A stretch of 21,262 bases of DNA from an uncultured Desulfuromonadales bacterium (GCA_945787295.1 CALZHQ010000086.1:1-21262); one strand, 5' to 3'; counted from the stretch's first letter, positions 7,048 to 13,827 are shown. Program-made: numbers and translations. Notes: generated by a model from the letters alone, not told the origin.

Positions 7048-8473
7048 ACAACAGATGATCGTGGTTTCCAACCGCCTGCCGCTGGTGGTGGAGCAGGATG
7101 AAAAGGGGTGGCAGATCAAGCCGGCCTCAGGTGGTCTGGTGACCGCGTTGGAGCCGGTGATGCGGCAGAATAATGGCTTGTGGGTCGGTTGGCCGGGTGC
7201 CACTGATGTCGCAGTCCCCTATGCCGAGCTGTTTGAACGGTTTGCCACTGAACACGGCTATCGCTTGGCGGCGGTGCCGCTGAGCGTGGAGGATGTTGAT
7301 CTTTATTACCGCGGTTTTTCCAACGAAACCCTCTGGCCGCTGTTTCATGACCTGCTCGGGCGCTGCAACTTTGAGCTGACAACCTGGCAGCGCTACCAGG
7401 AAGTCAACGCCAAGTTTGCTGACACGCTTGCCGAGCAGCAGCTGGATAATCAGTTGATCTGGGTACACGATTATCAATTGGCTCTCGTCGGCAGCCATTT
7501 GCGCCGGCTCGGTATGGATAACCGGCTGGCTTTTTTCCTGCACATCCCCTTTCCTTCTTTCGATCTGTTCCGGCGGCTGCCCTGGAAAAAATAGTTGCTG
7601 GCGGGGTTGCTCGAATATGATCTACTCGGTTTCCAGACCCTCCGCGACCGGCGCAATTTTGTGACCTGTGTGCGGGAACTTTATCCGCAGGTCCGGGCTG
7701 ATATCCGCCGCCGGGTCACGCTGCTCGATTTCGGCGATCATCAGGTGACGGTGGGAAATTTTCCGATCAGCATCGATTTCGAAGAATTTAATCAGGGCGC
7801 GCGACAACAAGAGGTGGCCGATGAAGCCTGGTATCTGCACGAACATTATCAGGGGCGTCAGTTGCTGCTTGGCATCGATCGGCTCGATTACACCAAGGGG
7901 ATTCCGGCTCGCTTGCTGGCGTTTGAACGGGCGCTGGAGAAGTATCCGGAAATGCGCCGTCAGGCCTCGCTGATCCAGGTGGTGGTGCCGAGCCGGACTC
8001 TGGTGCCGGAATACTTGACCCTCAAAGAGGAACTCGATCGCCTGGTTGGACGGATCAACGCCCGTTTCAGTGAGCATGGCTGGGTGCCGATCCATTATCT
8101 CTATCGCAATCTCGAGCGGAATCAGTTGCTGGCACACTATCGCAGCTGCGAAATTGCTTTGATCTCACCTTTGCGGGACGGCATGAACCTGGTCGCCAAA
8201 GAATACTGTGCGGCATCGATCGAAGAGAATGGCGTCCTGATTCTCAGCGAATTTGCCGGTGCCGCGGCACAGCTGGGCCAGCAGGCCCTGCTGGTCAATC
8301 CCTTCGATATCGAAGGGACGGCGGATACCATCTGGCAGGCTTATTCGATGGGTCAGGAGGAACGCCGCCGCCGGATGCGACTATTACGTGCCGAGGTCAA
8401 ACGCAATAACGTCGACCGTTGGGTCGAGCAGTTCATGAGTGCCGTACAGCTGCGGGTCGATGAGCTTTATTGA
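7034..8473 (+). pseudogene. otsA: Trehalose-6-phosphate synthase, interrupted by in-frame TAG
   Basis: GT20 enzyme that makes trehalose 6-phosphate from UDP-glucose and glucose 6-phosphate. From the GTG at 7034 (GAGGGG upstream) the frame reads MIVVSNRLPL, ASGGLVTAL, WVHDYQLALVG and FFLHIPFPSFDLFRRLPWKK, then meets TAG at 7592-7594. It continues in the same frame with LLAGLLEYDLLGFQT, GIDRLDYTKG and [14 protein letters not shown] to a TGA at 8473. Joined, the two parts give about 479 residues, the normal OtsA length, with no missing motif. TAG sits where relatives usually have Glu or Gln, one base from GAG or CAG. Both halves are needed for the active site, so without readthrough the enzyme is dead. 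Natural nonsense mutation, base-call error or amber recoding are the options. Confidence 0.85.
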
Positions 8474-8513
8474 CACCCCGCCGCTTACAGCACTCTTGCC
8501 TGTGACAAATTCC

Positions 8514-8542
8514 TTGCATTGCGGGGCCTTCGCGTTTAAACT
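8514..8542 (+). promoter_or_regulatory. Sigma-70 promoter for the aroF leader
   Basis: TTGCAT (8514-8519), a 17-nt spacer, and TAAACT (8537-8542). The start site near 8549 would leave about 27 nt before the leader peptide ATG. No terminator is visible between otsA and this site. Confidence 0.65.
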
Positions 8543-8575
8543 GCGTCAGCATTTAAACTTAAGTGGGTGGACGAG

Positions 8576-8659
8576 ATGACTAATTTTACTTCCTTTAACA
8601 GCTATTTCTTTTGGTTTATCGGCTTTGCTAAGCCGTCTGCCGCGGGAAGAGGTCTGTAA
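8576..8659 (+). CDS. Aromatic-rich attenuation leader peptide, 27 residues
   Basis: The frame from ATG at 8576 to TAA at 8657-8659 encodes a peptide starting MTNFTSFNSYFFWFIGFAK. Eight of 27 residues are aromatic: six Phe, one Tyr, one Trp. Tyr, two Phe, Trp and Phe are consecutive at residues 10-14 and overlap or abut the first arm of the RNA hairpin. The G-rich stretch AAGTGGGTGG upstream may serve as ribosome site. It is followed by an antiterminator/terminator pair and then aroF, the gene for the first step of aromatic synthesis. By analogy with pheL and trpL, stalling at these codons when charged tRNA-Phe, Tyr or Trp is scarce would allow transcription. The peptide itself probably has no other role. 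Confidence 0.82.
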   Translation: MTNFTSFNSYFFWFIGFAKPSAAGRGL

Positions 8660-8732
8660 GAGGTCGGTCACTTCGGATCACACTAAACCATGGCGGAACG
8701 GCAACCCGGTTCTCCCATGGTTTTTCTTTTTT
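8620..8732 (+). promoter_or_regulatory. Transcription attenuator: alternative RNA hairpins before aroF
   Basis: Four arms can be traced by eye. Arms 1 and 2: CGGCTT (8620-8625) pairs with AAGCCG (8630-8635). Arms 2 and 3: GCCGT-CTG-CCGC (8632-8643) pairs with GCGG-A-ACGGC (8693-8702), nine pairs around a small internal loop. Arms 3 and 4: AAACCATGG..GAAC (8685-8699) pairs with GTTC..CCATGGTTT (8709-8723), running into TTTTTCTTTTTT (8721-8732), a strong terminator. Arm 1 lies inside the leader peptide just after its aromatic codons, so a stalled ribosome would mask it, free arm 2, and favour 2:3 over the terminator. This is the classical amino-acid attenuation layout. Folding energies were not computed. 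Confidence 0.8.
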
Positions 8733-8748
8733 GTAGGTTTGAAAATTT

Positions 8749-8778
8749 AAGGCCGCCGGGAGCATCGGGCGGCCTTTT
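8749..8778 (+). terminator. Second hairpin terminator directly before aroF
   Basis: Perfect 9-bp stem AAGGCCGCC / GGCGGCCTT with a 10-nt loop and a short T run, only 35 nt before the aroF ATG and 16 nt after the attenuator's T tract. Its CCGCC could alternatively pair with GGCGG (8692-8696) in arm 3 of the attenuator. Confidence 0.6.
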
Positions 8779-8813
8779 GCCTTTATTGTCGAAACGACTG
8801 CAAAGGAGAAAAA

Positions 8814-9755
8814 ATGATTATTGTTATGCAGAAAGGTGCCTCTCAGGAGCAACTGACAGCGGTGGAAAAGAAGATCGTCGCTCTCGGTTACCAGCCGCAT
8901 GTGATTCATGGCGAAACCCGCAACGTGGTTGGTGCGGTCGGTGATGAGCGGGGCAAGGAGAAACTGCAGATCATTGAGTCGATGTCTGGCGTTGAGCGGG
9001 TGGTGCCGATCCTCAAGCCGTACAAACTGGCCAGCCGTGAAGTGCAACCGCAGCCGAGCGAGATCGAAATTGTTCCCGGCCTCGTGAAAAAAGCTGGTGC
9101 TCGTTTGCTGCGGGGTGGAGCCTTCAAGCCGCGCACCAGTCCTTATTCCTTTCAGGGGATGGAAGAAGATGGCCTGAAATTGTTGGCTGAAGCGCGCGAG
9201 CAGACCGGGCTGCCGATCGTCACCGAAGTGGTCAACCCGCGGGATGTCGAACTGGTCGCCAAGTATGCCGATGTCATGCAGGTCGGCGCGCGGAATACCC
9301 AGAACTTTGCGCTGCTGAAGATGCTCGGTCAGCTCGATAAGCCGATCCTTTTGAAACGGGGCATGGCGGTCACCATCCAGGAATTTCTGATGAGCGCTGA
9401 ATATATCCTTTCTGAAGGGAATCGCCGAGTGATCCTCTGTGAGCGTGGCATCCGTACCTTTGAAACAGCTACCCGCAATACCCTCGATATCTCGGCGGTC
9501 CCAGTGCTCAAGCAACAGACCCACTTGCCGGTGATGATCGATCCATCCCATGCCACCGGACATTCCCAGCTGGTTCCGCCGATGTGTTATGCTGCTGCGG
9601 CAGCGGGCGCCGATGGACTGCTGGTCGAAGTACACCCCTGCCCGGAAGAGGCGTCCAGTGATGGGCCGCAATCGCTGCGTCCGGCAGATTTCCAGGCAAT
9701 GATGCACAAACTGCGTGCTTTTGTTGAAGTGGCCGGTCGGGAAATGGCTGGCTGA
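8814..9755 (+). CDS. aroF: Type I-beta DAHP synthase, missing active-site segment
   Basis: 3-deoxy-7-phosphoheptulonate synthase joins PEP and erythrose 4-phosphate, the first step of the shikimate pathway. The N-terminal ferredoxin-like domain is complete (residues 1-75, ending [10 protein letters not shown]), and the barrel shows [43 protein letters not shown] and SDGPQSL. However, SEIEIVPG joins directly to LVKKAGARL. Compared with the Thermotoga-type enzyme as I recall it, about 27 residues are absent between SRE and LRGGA, namely the strand with AGPCSVE, which holds the metal-binding Cys, and the next helix. The other metal ligands (His, Glu, Asp) remain. At 313 residues it is shorter than the usual 338 or so. 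The ATG has AAAGGAG five bases upstream. It is probably inactive unless the deletion is an assembly fault. Confidence 0.88.
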   Translation: MIIVMQKGASQEQLTAVEKKIVALGYQPHVIHGETRNVVGAVGDERGKEKLQIIESMSGVERVVPILKPYKLASREVQPQPSEIEIVPGLVKKAGARLLRGGAFKPRTSPYSFQGMEEDGLKLLAEAREQTGLPIVTEVVNPRDVELVAKYADVMQVGARNTQNFALLKMLGQLDKPILLKRGMAVTIQEFLMSAEYILSEGNRRVILCERGIRTFETATRNTLDISAVPVLKQQTHLPVMIDPSHATGHSQLVPPMCYAAAAAGADGLLVEVHPCPEEASSDGPQSLRPADFQAMMHKLRAFVEVAGREMAG

Positions 9756-9766
9756 GAAAACCGATA

Positions 9767-10069
9767 TTGTTCGAGGAAACTGTATGTATTTTGTCCCTTT
9801 GTCTCAGCTCGATAGTGTTGAACTGTTGGAGCCTCAAAGCCGCCGGTGGCGAGGCTGACTGCACTATGTGCCCAGCTTACAAGGTTTGTATGAAGCAATG
9901 CCTGACCATTGCCAAAGCGGTCGGGCAGATGCTTGAGGAGGGGACCGTCCCGCAAATCGGTGGCGATCCGCCGCCGGAACCGTTGAAAAGCATGGGGCCT
10001 GATCCTGGTCCGGATAAGCCATCCGGTGGTGGCGCGGCCGGTAAAGGCCGTTTGAAAATTGTTAAATAG
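9767..10069 (+). CDS. Small Cys-containing protein, start uncertain, possible frameshift
   Basis: I do not recognise this family. The convincing part starts around residue 30: CTMCPAYKVCMKQCLTIAK with four Cys, then VGQMLEEGTVPQIGG, a Pro/Gly-rich linker and GKGRLKIVK. An open frame extends back to a TTG at 9767, but its first 30 residues look unnatural and no ribosome site precedes it. An ATG at 9866 would give 67 residues with a distant GAGG. Overlapping in another frame, an ATG at 9784 with GAGGAA six bases upstream opens MYFVPLSQLDSVELLEPQ and stops at 9858; a one-base shift near 9850 would fuse it to the Cys-rich part. The gene lies between aroF and the dehydrogenase, probably co-transcribed with aroF. 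Confidence 0.5.
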   Translation: MFEETVCILSLCLSSIVLNCWSLKAAGGEADCTMCPAYKVCMKQCLTIAKAVGQMLEEGTVPQIGGDPPPEPLKSMGPDPGPDKPSGGGAAGKGRLKIVK

Positions 10070-10081
10070 CTTGGCAGGAGA

Positions 10082-10110
10082 TTGACAGGGTTCAGCATCC
10101 GTTGTAGAAC
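10082..10110 (+). promoter_or_regulatory. Sigma-70 promoter of the dehydrogenase-serC operon
   Basis: TTGACA (10082-10087), 17-nt spacer, TAGAAC (10105-10110). Transcription from about 10117 would include a small hairpin TGGGGC-ctg-GCCCCA (10139-10153) just before the ribosome site GGAGGAG (10161-10167). Confidence 0.6.
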
Positions 10111-10172
10111 CGTCCGGAACCCTTTGTATACATGTTTTTGGGGCCTGGCCCCATGCCTCTGGAGGAGTCAAA

Positions 10173-11342
10173 ATGTACAAGATCCTGACGCACAACAAGA
10201 TTTCGGTTAAAGGGCTGGATAAGTTTTCCCGTGACAAATATGAAGTCGCCTCGGAGATCGGCCACCCTGATGCGATTATGCTGCGTAGTCACAAACTGAC
10301 CCCGGAGACGATTGCCGACACGGTGACCGCTGTCGGTCGCGCTGGTGCCGGTGTCAATAATATCCCGGTAGAAGATTGTACCGAGCGCGGGATTGTTGTC
10401 TTCAATGCCCCGGGAGCAAATGCCAATGCCGTTAAGGAACTGGTGATTGCCGGACTGCTGCTCTCCGGACGCGATATCCTCGGTGGCATCAACTATGTCA
10501 AACAGGGCGGCCCCGGGTTGACCGAGGAAGAACTGCACAAGCTGGTTGAAGATGGCAAGAAACAGTATGGCGGTGCCGAGCTGGCGGGCAAGACCCTCGG
10601 TGTCGTCGGCCTCGGGGCGATCGGCTCGCTGGTCGCAGAAACCGGTTTGATGCTCGGCATGAAGGTCCTCGGCCTCGACCCGGCTTTGTCGGTCGAGGCG
10701 GCCTGGCGCTTGTCGCGGGATGTTGAGAAGGTTGAGAACATGCAGACCCTGCTCTCAAAGTCGGACTATGTGTCTTTGCACTTGCCGGTGCTGGAAGCGA
10801 CCCGCAACCTGATCAACAAGGAGCTGGCGGAAAGCTTTAAGCCTGGTTCGGTGCTGCTCAACTTCTCGCGCGAAAAACTGGTTGACACCCCGGCGATTAT
10901 CGAGGCTCTCGATTCAGGCAAGCTGCGCAGTTATATCAGTGATTTCCCGATGCCGGAACTGCTGGGCCGCGATGATGTGGTGCAGATGCCACATTTGGGA
11001 GCCAGCACGGCTGAAGCGGAAGAAAATTGCGCAATCATGATTGCCGATCAACTGATCGATTTTCTCGAAAATGGCAACATCAAAAATTCGGTCAATTTCC
11101 CGAACACCTCTTTGGAGCGCAGCGGTGTGCGGCGCCTGGCAATCATCAACAAAAATGTGCCGAAAATGCTCGGCCAGATCCTTTCAGTACTGGCCGATCG
11201 TGAGCATAATGTTGCCGATATGATCAACAAGAGTCGTGGAGAGATTGCCTACAACCTGATCGATATCGAGCGGGAGCCGCAGGAAGACCTGATCTCGGTG
11301 CTTGAAGCGATTGACGGCGTAATCAGCGCCCGGGTTTTATAA
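10173..11342 (+). CDS. 3-phosphoglycerate dehydrogenase-like protein with ACT domain
   Basis: A 389-residue D-2-hydroxyacid dehydrogenase, probably oxidising 3-phosphoglycerate as first step of serine synthesis. The substrate domain carries GRAGAGVNNIPVEDC; the NAD domain has VVGLGAIG near residue 144 and ADYVSLHLP-like SDYVSLHLPVLEATR; the catalytic Arg is in LNFSRE, Glu in DFPMPELL and His in MPHLGAST. Residues 317-389 form an ACT-like domain (INKNVPKMLGQILSVLADREHNV), which in relatives senses serine. The usual NxARG and LDVFxxEP signatures are altered to NFSRE and SDFPMPEL, so this is a divergent short form. GGAGGAG precedes the ATG. serC follows 28 bp later with no terminator, supporting a serine role. 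Another 2-hydroxyacid substrate cannot be excluded. Confidence 0.82.
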   Translation: MYKILTHNKISVKGLDKFSRDKYEVASEIGHPDAIMLRSHKLTPETIADTVTAVGRAGAGVNNIPVEDCTERGIVVFNAPGANANAVKELVIAGLLLSGRDILGGINYVKQGGPGLTEEELHKLVEDGKKQYGGAELAGKTLGVVGLGAIGSLVAETGLMLGMKVLGLDPALSVEAAWRLSRDVEKVENMQTLLSKSDYVSLHLPVLEATRNLINKELAESFKPGSVLLNFSREKLVDTPAIIEALDSGKLRSYISDFPMPELLGRDDVVQMPHLGASTAEAEENCAIMIADQLIDFLENGNIKNSVNFPNTSLERSGVRRLAIINKNVPKMLGQILSVLADREHNVADMINKSRGEIAYNLIDIEREPQEDLISVLEAIDGVISARVL

Positions 11343-11370
11343 TTATATCTGGATAACAAGGAGACATAAG

Positions 11371-12462
11371 ATGGCGAACAAGGTTTATAACTTTGGCGCT
11401 GGCCCGGCAATGTTGCCGGAGCCGGTGATGCAGAAGATTCAACAGGAGTGGCTCGACTACCAGGGCATGGGCGTTTCGGTCATCGAGATCAGCCACCGGG
11501 CCAAAGAGTTTGTGGCAATCCTTGAGCAGGCTCAGGCGTTGTTCCGTGAGTTGACCGGACTGCCGGATAATTACAAAATTCTCTTTATCCACGGTGGCGC
11601 GCGGATGCAGTTTTCGGCTTTGCCACTCAACCTCGCCGGGCGCCGGCCAGGTAAAAAATGCCTCTATTTTGAAACCGGCAACTTCGCCAAGCTGGCGTCA
11701 AAGGATGCCAAGGACCTCTGCAAGGTCGAGATCGCAGCCAGCAGCGCCGAAACCAACTATGATCGGATTCCGGAGTACGATCCGGCGATCTTTACTGATG
11801 ATATATCCTACGTGCATATCACCGGCAACAACACCATCTACGGCACCCGTTGGAACCAGTTCCCGGAGACCGGCGATGTGCCTTTAGTCGCCGACATGAC
11901 CTCTGAGATCCTCTCGCGTAAAATCGATTACTCCAAGTTCGGTGTCATCTACGCCGGCATGCAGAAAAACCTCGGCCCCTCCGGCATGGCGATGGTTATT
12001 ATCCGCGAAGATCTGCTTGGAACTGCAGCAAAAGAAACTCCGGTGCTGCTTAACTACACCCAGGCCGATGCTGATAATTCCCTGACCAACACCACCAATA
12101 CCTTCGCTGTCTACACGACCAAACTGGTGCTTGAGTGGCTGAAGGAGCAGGGTGGGGTCGCTGCCATTGAGAAGCGCAACGAAGAAAAAGCGGCCACGCT
12201 GTACCGGGTGATCGATGCCTCCGATTACTATCGCGGTGTGGCCCATCCGGAGCATCGTTCGATCATGAACGTCAGCTTCAACCTGCCGACTGAAGAGCTG
12301 GAAGCCAAGTTCCTCAAGGAGGCTGGGGCCGCCGGGCTCTACGCCCTCAAAGGGCACCGCAACGTCGGCGGCATCCGTGCCTCGATCTATAATCCGATGC
12401 CGATGGCCGGAATCGAGGCCCTTGCCAGCTTTATGCAGGAATTCGAAAAGAATAACAGCTGA
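11371..12462 (+). CDS. serC: Phosphoserine aminotransferase
   Basis: A class V, PLP-dependent enzyme of 363 residues, the usual length, converting 3-phosphohydroxypyruvate and glutamate to phosphoserine; it may also serve pyridoxine synthesis. The N-terminus YNFGAGPAMLPEPVM is typical. HGGARMQFSALPLN is the cofactor-phosphate loop, and YAGMQKNLGPSGMAMVI contains the Schiff-base Lys. HRNVGGIRASIYNPM near the C-terminus is the conserved substrate Arg region. AAGGAG sits seven bases before the ATG. It is downstream of the dehydrogenase in one operon that ends at a strong terminator. Confidence 0.95.
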   Translation: MANKVYNFGAGPAMLPEPVMQKIQQEWLDYQGMGVSVIEISHRAKEFVAILEQAQALFRELTGLPDNYKILFIHGGARMQFSALPLNLAGRRPGKKCLYFETGNFAKLASKDAKDLCKVEIAASSAETNYDRIPEYDPAIFTDDISYVHITGNNTIYGTRWNQFPETGDVPLVADMTSEILSRKIDYSKFGVIYAGMQKNLGPSGMAMVIIREDLLGTAAKETPVLLNYTQADADNSLTNTTNTFAVYTTKLVLEWLKEQGGVAAIEKRNEEKAATLYRVIDASDYYRGVAHPEHRSIMNVSFNLPTEELEAKFLKEAGAAGLYALKGHRNVGGIRASIYNPMPMAGIEALASFMQEFEKNNS

Positions 12463-12484
12463 TTTTAACACTCGTCAGGATCAG

Positions 12485-12515
12485 GGCCGGGCGTTTTAAA
12501 CGTCCGGCCTTTTTT
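12485..12515 (+). terminator. Rho-independent terminator after serC
   Basis: GGCCGGGCG (12485-12493) pairs with CGTCCGGCC (12501-12509) through nine positions including one G-T, followed by six Ts. It lies 22 bp after the serC stop. Confidence 0.88.
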
Positions 12516-12805
12516 GTGTAAATTTCCCCGACAATGACCTGTTGGCTCGATTTGGTTGTTTCTTAGGTAATAATAATCTCCTGTTTACGGTTTTCTGAAT
12601 TGGTGCGAATTTCTGAATTGAGTTGCTATGCCTCACAACTTACTGGTAATACAGCAGTAATGTTGATAGAAGTAATTTTCGGCTGAATGGTTTGTAACTG
12701 ATTATTAAATAAGAAGAAGCTGGATGGCCTGGTTGGGTTGATTGGTGTGGTTTTTGCTGTATATTTTAATGAAGTTAGTTGTGATCTTGATTGAATATAT
12801 GAAAT
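12516..12805. other. AT-rich intergenic stretch with an 18-bp-spaced direct repeat
   Basis: No gene is supported; open frames are short and without ribosome sites. TTTCTGAATTG occurs at 12592-12602 and again at 12610-12620, an 18-bp period that could be a tandem operator. Transcripts starting here would end at the strong hairpin at 12806. Confidence 0.35.
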
Positions 12806-12843
12806 GCACAAAAGGCCGGGAGGACTCCTCCGGCCTTTTGTGC
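12806..12843. terminator. Large symmetric hairpin, likely terminator
   Basis: Perfect 14-bp arms GCACAAAAGGCCGG and CCGGCCTTTTGTGC, with inner GAGG/CCTC pairing. The TTTT/AAAA runs in the arms make it a plausible terminator in either direction. serC already has a terminator, so its transcript may be a separate RNA from 12516-12805 or a leader of the next gene. Confidence 0.6.
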
Positions 12844-12870
12844 TTTAAACAAGGAGGTTCCTGAACAGTA

Positions 12871-12902
12871 GCTGAAACTGGTAGCCGCCAATAGGTTTCA
12901 GC
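12871..12902 (+). promoter_or_regulatory. Leader hairpin next to the PEP-CTERM gene ribosome site
   Basis: GCTGAAAC (12871-12878) and GTTTCAGC (12895-12902) form a perfect 8-bp stem around TGGTAGCCGCCAATAG, itself able to pair TGG with CCA. It ends two bases before the ribosome site AAAGGG (12905-12910). I matched it to no riboswitch class I know; it lacks the conserved core of the GEMM c-di-GMP type. Confidence 0.4.
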
Positions 12903-12916
12903 AGAAAGGGTCAGAC

Positions 12917-13696
12917 ATGAAACATGTTGCCTTCTTTCTGTCGGTCGTTGTTGCGGGAATAATCATAGCTGCTGGCGCATATGTTTATAGTTCCAGTGCC
13001 ACGTGGAATGGTTATGGCACTGGAGAGGGGCTCCCCTTCGAGTGGTTTAAACAGGCCATGACCTTCGCTGGCCCCGGCGAAGCGCAAACCTCTCACGAGA
13101 AAATAATCCACCCCCAAAGATCAGAATTAAAGAACTCCTTGTTTGATCTGGGAGATCTCTATCGTGGTGTTGAAGAAGAATATTTTTATCCCAAGCTCTA
13201 TGCTTCTAATGGGGCTGTTTTGACTCAGCACGCTGCAGACCATGAGTATGTTATCGATCATGCCTTAGGGAGGTTGTCTCGCGGAGATCGACATTTGGTA
13301 GGCTCAGATTCTGCCGGTAGTTTTGGTAATCGTCCTTGGGCGCGGGGCCTAGATTCCGACAGATACTATCGGAGGGCACCGGTCGCCAGTGGTTCATCGG
13401 CGTCGCTTGGGGGGGCAGGCACTTCCCGGGGATCTCAAGGAGACAGTTCCAGCGAGGGACTTCCAGTTGTCGCGCAGTTGTTTTCCCTTCCTGAGGAGTA
13501 TGAAGATTTGCCTCCATCTGTCCTGGAAGAAAAGATCGATGAAGATGAGGTCTTCAGCGAGCCGGTTGTCGAAGAGAAACTGGCCTCTGCTGAAGAGGGG
13601 ACCCAGCCTGTTCCGGAACCTGCGACCTGGCTGACAGTCGTCGCTGGGTTGTTTTTGATTTTACTGAACCGTACTAAGCGGTCAGTTGTGAAGTAG
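12917..13696 (+). CDS. PEP-CTERM sorted exported protein
   Basis: A 259-residue secreted protein. Residues 1-27 form a Sec signal (MKHVAFFLSVVVAGIIIAAG). The C-terminus has the full exosortase sorting signal: VPEPATW near residue 233, a hydrophobic helix LTVVAGLFLILL, and basic NRTKR. The middle has low complexity, rich in Gly/Ser (SGSSASLGGAGTSRGSQG) and then acidic (EEKIDEDEVFSEPVVEEK), and no known enzymatic domain. PEP-CTERM proteins are cut and anchored or released by exosortase and usually accompany exopolysaccharide systems; no exosortase lies in this window. The ATG at 12917 has AAAGGG six bases upstream. A leader hairpin precedes it and a terminator follows. Confidence 0.82.
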   Translation: MKHVAFFLSVVVAGIIIAAGAYVYSSSATWNGYGTGEGLPFEWFKQAMTFAGPGEAQTSHEKIIHPQRSELKNSLFDLGDLYRGVEEEYFYPKLYASNGAVLTQHAADHEYVIDHALGRLSRGDRHLVGSDSAGSFGNRPWARGLDSDRYYRRAPVASGSSASLGGAGTSRGSQGDSSSEGLPVVAQLFSLPEEYEDLPPSVLEEKIDEDEVFSEPVVEEKLASAEEGTQPVPEPATWLTVVAGLFLILLNRTKRSVVK

Positions 13697-13780
13697 CTTT
13701 GTACTAGATATTTGAACTGATATCATCTAGAATTTCGCGACTGAATATGGTCGCTAATGTCGATGTTTAAGTTACGCAAA

Positions 13781-13814
13781 GGACAGGTGCTGAGCATCTG
13801 TCCTTTGTTTTTTT
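13781..13814 (+). terminator. Rho-independent terminator after the PEP-CTERM gene
   Basis: GGACAG-g-TGC / GCA-t-CTGTCC stem with a TGA loop, followed by TTTGTTTTTTT. It ends one base before the ribosome site of the thioesterase, so that gene needs readthrough or a promoter within 13697-13780. Confidence 0.85.
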
Positions 13815-13827
13815 GAGGTGATAGATA

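Noticed and set aside
7595..8473. Independent gene starting at the TTG right after the otsA stop
   Set aside because: No ribosome site precedes the TTG and the product begins mid-domain of GT20; it is the continuation of otsA.
8628..9707. 359-codon open frame on the minus strand
   Set aside because: It lies antisense to the attenuator and aroF, has a composition typical of a shadow frame, and matches no protein pattern.
12626..12811. Minus-strand 61-codon frame before the PEP-CTERM gene
   Set aside because: Low-complexity product in AT-rich DNA, without a ribosome site; its start region overlaps the large hairpin.
12850..12916. c-di-GMP (GEMM) or preQ1 riboswitch in the PEP-CTERM leader
   Set aside because: The conserved cores of these classes are absent; only generic hairpins are seen.
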